This document shows, piece by piece, positions 58,654-64,000 of a stretch of DNA of 64,000 nucleotides. The notes under the pieces were generated by a model that was not told the origin of the DNA, did not search any database, and saw only the letters and a program-made list of their open reading frames with translations. The stretch comes from Allacma fusca (taxonomy: Eukaryota > Arthropoda > Collembola > Symphypleona > Sminthuridae): contig OX359247.1 in NCBI GenBank assembly GCA_947179485.1, positions 44,303,131 through 44,367,130 on the forward strand. The letters run 5' to 3'. Positions within the stretch are counted from its first letter, which is position 1, and each line of letters starts with the position of its first letter. The position numbers were made by a program, and so were the translations under genes.

Positions 58654-58691
58654 GTGAGAGAGAGAGAGAGAGAGTGAGAGAGAGAGAGAGG
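58654..58691. repeat. (GA)n microsatellite
   Basis: GA run of about 37 bp with one GT interruption. Confidence 0.9.
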
Positions 58692-59413
58692 GAAGGAAAG
58701 AGTATTATATGTGATCCCCCAGCCTGGATAGAAATTGATAGTAAATGTTCTAGACACAGAGACTCTGTGAAATAGCTCCAGTGCCTCAAGAATTGGAAAC
58801 TTCTCCGTCATCAACAGCCTGCCCAGCCCTTCACCATGAATACAGATTCCAGCCAGCCATACATACCCCCAAAATGCTTGTAGTCCCCTCACATACCTAA
58901 ACTATATACAGCATTTTCACGGTTGTACAAGTCATCAAGAGAGTTTTACTCATTCCTCTCACACCGCCCGAGGGATCAAAGGCAATGGGGGTAGGTCACG
59001 CGAAAAACACTGAGCGGGTGACTGTTGAGTTAGTAATTAAAAAAAAATACACGGTCTTTCCCAAAAGTCCTGGCTTTCAGTTATAGGAGTTAAACCCAAC
59101 AGGAAAAGTTCACACTTGGTATCTCCACATATTACCACCCATTGCACTAGGGAAAAGAAAAGTATTACATTCTATTTAATGTAACCCACCGATCCTCTCC
59201 ACCGTGTCGTATGATTACACAATTTCCCCCAACTGCGTCTCATTCATTTTGATACTCCCTGACACTCGGGCTACCTCAACAAGCTCAGCCAGCAGATGTA
59301 GTCCAATAAATGATAAAATGTTACATATTACCACATATTTTTGACAAATTTTAAGGAACATTACTTAGCATATATAAAGGCCCTCATATCCTTGAATGGA
59401 GGCAGTATCGGGG

Positions 59414-59414
59414 A

Positions 59415-59442
<28 letters not shown>
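59414..59442. repeat. (GT)n microsatellite
   Basis: GT run of about 28 bp, the longest GT tract in the window. Confidence 0.95.
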
Positions 59443-59445
<3 letters not shown>

Positions 59446-59634
59446 TAACAGAGATATATAATTCCTCGTCTCGGAAGATAAGAACCACGGAGAGAAAAAG
59501 GAGCATTATGGGGGAAGGGAAAGGCAGGATGTGAATGTAATGTTCCCGTTCTAGGAAAATGATACATTGGATTTTACCAAAAAGTCTTTCTCCAGGGAGT
59601 CCACTATTCAAGTCTTGACATGTAATAAGAACAC

Positions 59635-59653
59635 CAGAGAGAGAGAGGGAGTA

Positions 59654-59706
<53 letters not shown>
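59635..59706. repeat. (GA)n microsatellite
   Basis: Interrupted GA units leading into about 48 bp of perfect GA. Confidence 0.95.
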
Positions 59707-59709
<3 letters not shown>

Positions 59710-61544
59710 AAAGTACGAGAAGAATCGTAGTAAGGAGTAAGAGCAAGGAAAAGACAGCACAACGAGAGTTGAGAGAGAAGGACGCAAAGAGACAAGAGAC
59801 GATGAGCAGAATAAAGAAGCCTTCAGAATAATAAGGAAGGGGATTGAAAGAATCGGATATAGGTGAGAGCATCTCTGGATGGTTAGGTAGGCTGATAAGT
59901 ACACCTGGAGCGACTCCCCACACATACAACGACAGTTACACAGTAATAGAGAAACCTATGCACACTATAAAAACTATTTTAACTCTCATAATCTCATCTG
60001 TTTCCTTACCTTTCGTATAATAGTAGTCATGCTGAAAAAGACTAAATCCACTACTACCCCTTAACGAGCACTGAGTCACATATCCAGAAAGTCGCTGGAT
60101 ATAACTAGTACGAGGATCCATGTATAGATAAATACTTATAACGAGGGGAGTAATAATGGCTTATACCTAATACCCATAAAATACAGTCCTATGGATACAG
60201 TATCTATAAGTATACACAAACAAAAAGAAATTTTATCCATCATAATATGATTCATAACCGGTGCAAAAGAGTGATCTTAAAGGAGGGGAAGAGTACGTGC
60301 ACTCTATTTAATACAAAGGGAAAGCATGGAAATCCCTTCATTTCCAACCCGGGAGATCCAGGTTAAATTACATACATCCATTTAATGCAAGGATACACTT
60401 TCCCATCACGGAACCTGCAAACCACGCCATATAATCCTCCAACTCAAAATGAAACTCCGCAATTTTTTCCCTTTAGTAGCCCTTATTTGACAGATGTGAC
60501 TTATTTTTCCACTGGAATATAAATCGAACTTGGCTTGTCTTGCATCATTTCTTTACACATACTCTGTAAAGAATATTTTCTTTTGTACATATGCTGTCCC
60601 ATTGTGAATGTTTTATATTCCCATGCTCTATACTACTGTCAGCACATCCAAATATTTGAGGATATTTTCCTTGAACGTTATACTGTCAGTACAGAGACAG
60701 AAATATTACTTATAGTATTTAAGACCGGAAACTGTATTTATATATGTATGTATCCTATACCGTGTAAAAGGTATCTACTGGGACGACCTACTGGATCCAT
60801 ATTTGCAATGTATGTATCTATAACATGTTATGTATGAAAGTATGATTGTATGTACTATGTACGTTCCTTTTATGACATACATTAAATGTACTTATATCCC
60901 CTGCCCGCCGATTATGTACACATGCGTGCATATCCATGAGCTTTTTTCCCTGGGAGGAAGGATAAGATGCATTCAACTTATTTCCCTCTAATATAATTTT
61001 CTCTCATCGATCTTCCTCCCTTTCTTTCTTTACTCTTCTCTCCCTGGCTAGAGTGTGTCTGCCTTCACCTGTACCACCACCTATGCATAAGTTGGTGGGA
61101 CTGGGCTGCCTAATGGTAATAGCCAGGGAAAGTTTCCATGTAGATGTACATCCTTCTTAATAAAATGATGACAGGGACTCTGTATCCTAGAGATATAGTC
61201 TCAGGAACAAAAGACACGGGAAGTAAGGAGGACTGAGAGAGCCCACTGCGTACATCCATGTGCTTTACTTTACACGGGAAAACTCTCAAAAAATATAATA
61301 ATTCATTCCTACGAAGAATAGCACAAAGCTCATTGTCACTTCAGCTAAATTTACCTTTCGCTGACTCAGTCTAACCTTTTATGACAACAACAACCTCAAT
61401 TCCTTATATATTTCCCAGGCACACACCTACATTTCATCCTGTATATAATTTCTACAAAGAGTTGGTACACGCTTTACTTAAGATCATTACTGCAAAAATT
61501 GGATCCGCTTCTATCATGCTAAAAGCATCATTTGATTCCAGGGC

Positions 61545-61574
61545 AAGAGAGAGAGAGAGAGAGAGTGTGTGTGT

Positions 61575-61608
<34 letters not shown>
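61545..61608. repeat. Compound GA/GT/GA microsatellite
   Basis: GA run, five GT units, then a second GA run. Confidence 0.95.
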
Positions 61609-61609
<1 letters not shown>

Positions 61610-62879
61610 GAACCCAGTCAAGGCACAGTAGGACGCGAGTGAAACCTTTGGATTCAACTCTCTGACTACTATATAAAGCCATAGAGGCATGGAGCGAGAC
61701 TCAAGTACTGCAATCTCTCTCTCTGCAAAAGCTTTAGTGTAGACAACTTGTTTTGAAATACAGTAATGGAGGAGAGTCCCATCAGCCTTACAAAATGCAG
61801 AGATGGATCTCTGAAGAGACCATTAACAGAGCCCACGTTTGCACGGACACGATCCCTAAACTATTCACAGTTCAATTAATCTCAAGAATTAATAGGATAA
61901 TCATATCTCCCATGGATTCAATCTACTTCTGTAGAGACTGCAATTTAGAGTCGCTCAGTCCTGTCGCATGTATGTACATGACTGATGAGGCTGGAGAGAC
62001 AAATAAATGTACATAAGGGACAAGAGAAGAAAGGCTTGGAGGAGCATTCCGAATCCTATTATAGAATTCCCTTCCCTTCCTGCAATGTCTTATCTAGCAA
62101 AAATTGTTTCCTTTCGGAGAAATTACTCAAATGCATGTACATCAATTTACGTCTGCATTAGCTCCAAACATACATACATAGCTACTTCATGTAATTATGT
62201 AAGACAGCAAAGAGCGAAACGGCTCCTGGAAACAATTTAGTATTTCTCCAACCGGCATTCCAAATATTTCATAGAAACATTCAGTTCCCGATTCCACGGA
62301 ACTTCCCTCCCTGTCTGGAACAGAGGGACGAGGAAGCGGGGGAAATTCTATCGAAAATCTCTCTACGACTCGGCAACAAACAAATTCCTGTTGGAGAGTG
62401 TGTAGGGAGGATCATCCGGACGGGAAATTGGAATCAACCGAGGGAAAATTATGAGTATGGCGGTAGAGTAGAGCTGAAATATGAACTGAGTGAGCATATG
62501 GACATGGATGGAGCTTGTTATGCTCGGATGGATTTTAAAACTATGGGAAATTCCCCGAGACTTGCCAAAAAAAAAGCGAATCATTCTAGAAGTTACTAAT
62601 GCTTCAGATTTGCTACAAACACATATCCCATTCCATACGTAAATTGAGGATCCTCGTGAGGTAGGATGTTTTTTTCAAACGGAAATTTATTCATAATAGT
62701 ACTTAGATTTTAATGGTTATAGAAGGCTGCCGTAGATGAAACATGGTTCAAGAGCCCTTAATAATTTTGTTTGTTAAATTGAAAAGTTTGTGAAAAAGTA
62801 CTTGTATTATTAAGCACTTGAAGGCAATTATTATACTTTAGAAATGATTACACAAAGAAAGGAAAATTACCAGACGGTT

Positions 62880-62895
62880 CAGAGAGAGAGAGAGC
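62880..62895. repeat. Short (GA)n run
   Basis: GA run of about 15 bp. Confidence 0.85.
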
Positions 62896-64000
62896 AATTC
62901 CAGCTAATCACGAGCAATAATAATGTCAATCAAAATAACAGCGAGTCCAGAGTTGGAGGGATAACAACGCTCAGGACGACATTTCAAAAAGGTACTGGGG
63001 ATTGCATGTGAGCAAATGGAAGAGTAGTAAAAGCATAGATACATACATATGTATGTGTAAGTATACGTCAGTATTAGTTTGTAATGAGAAGTGAATTAAA
63101 TTAGGTTCGGTTCAGAATATGTTGACGGCCTGTGAGTGTGTACACATGCTCACAGGTTATGTATACTCTGTATATATGTAGGTATGTATGTCCATGGGTA
63201 AGAAGTCAAACAGAATCTCTGTGAAGAGCTCAAATATTGAAAACTAGGTTCGGAAATTAAATCTACAATAGATATCGATACATTTGACATTGGTCAATTT
63301 CAGGCAGATCCAAATATTTGAAAGAAGTAGTTCATTAAATATATTTTGTGTTCATCATCCATGGGCTTTTTCTTCTTCAAATGTTTGCAGTCATTTCGCT
63401 TCTTATCTTATCCCAATGATGCCTCCAACGCGTCCTAAACACAGGGGATCATATACTGTACGTATAGTGTAAAAAAAAAATCATACAGAGACCACATCCA
63501 GACTTGTCCTGTCAGGTCCACAAGGCAATGCACATAGGCGTGTATAACTGTACAGTTCAAAAGGATAACTAATCTCTGTGTGCATAAAGCATTTTCCCAC
63601 TGTTATTTTCAATGAAATATTGCTACACATACAGTGCCCCGGAGGATAACAATGACTTGTACACCCATCCAACCAATCAACTGTTAGAGTGTGTATGAAC
63701 ATGAATCACATCTGTAAATTACATTTGAAACCTGAGAACTTCTGCAATAGTACTTCAAAAAACATAACTAACTACAAGGGAATCGGTAAATAACACAGAG
63801 AGATAGATACTGCATGATGTGAACCTATTTTTCCGAGTAGTACAGTAATATTCCCTGGAAGTCATTCTAATTGTAACTCTGTACCTGAAGTAGTTTTTTA
63901 ATTAAAATCCTTTACAAGGAAACCACAGAGTACATTTAATGAACTAATAGGAGACGATAATGTATTGTTACCGGAATATAAAATGTACAGTGTACTGTAA

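Larger units (their letters stand above)
52509..64000. other. Gene-poor host flank, right of the Polinton
   Basis: No supportable gene. The sequence resembles the left flank: AT-rich, many GA/CT and GT microsatellites, short TACATA-type palindromes, and stop-rich frames. Longer frames (such as 59384-59929 on the minus strand) are artefacts of GA/GT repeats. Confidence 0.6.

Noticed and set aside
59384-59929. 181-codon minus-strand frame (with overlapping frames)
   Set aside because: It is held open by a long GA/CT tract and a GT tract, which have no stops in these frames. There is no domain-like sequence outside the repeats.
61381-61682. Frames on both strands around the GA/GT repeat
   Set aside because: Both strands are open because of the same repeat, a sign of repeat artefact.

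Overview
This is a eukaryotic window. It is about 36-38% GC by eye, very gene-poor, and full of (GA)n/(CT)n microsatellites and short palindromic AT words. Introns are short (about 75-110 bp) with clear GT/AG ends. It contains one complete Polinton (Maverick) element. The host is probably an aquatic invertebrate, possibly a crustacean. That guess rests only on overall character and is weak; nothing here fixes the species.

Layout. Positions 1-32010 and 52509-64000 are host flank. The only host gene I can support is at 15662-16012 (minus strand). It encodes a 116-residue protein with two RII-type (PKA regulatory subunit II) dimerization/docking domains in tandem, joined by a glycine-rich linker. 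The rest of the flank is intergenic or intronic sequence carrying microsatellites.

The Polinton occupies 32017-52502 (20,486 bp). It has 124-bp terminal inverted repeats that differ at two positions, flanked by an identical 6-bp target duplication (AGTATA at 32011-32016 and 52503-52508). Its core genes all lie on the minus strand. Read from right to left they are: protein-primed DNA polymerase B, packaging ATPase, two small proteins, DDE integrase, an unknown 236-aa protein, a large structural-type protein, a small arginine/lysine-rich protein, the double-jelly-roll major capsid protein, and an adenovirus-type cysteine protease. Several neighbours overlap or sit a few bases apart. The reading frames look whole, and the polymerase and capsid genes each appear to hold one short spliceosomal intron. 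The element looks whole and fairly young.

The two arms of the element are less ordinary. The right arm (50102-51972) carries two divergent spliced genes outside the usual Polinton set: a small protein with a signal peptide (minus strand), and a multi-exon coiled-coil protein with a C-terminal globular domain (plus strand). The left arm (32141-38084) is about 6 kb of mostly non-coding sequence. It holds tandem repeats, a 27-31-bp minisatellite, two copies of a diverged interspersed repeat, a decayed Tigger/pogo-like non-autonomous element, and one or two plus-strand reading frames that may be exons, one of them with a CxxC...CxxC zinc-ribbon pattern.

How it fits together. The polymerase and integrase would copy and insert the element. 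The ATPase, protease, capsid protein, large structural protein and basic protein form a virion-type module. The arm genes are the candidates for an undescribed accessory function.
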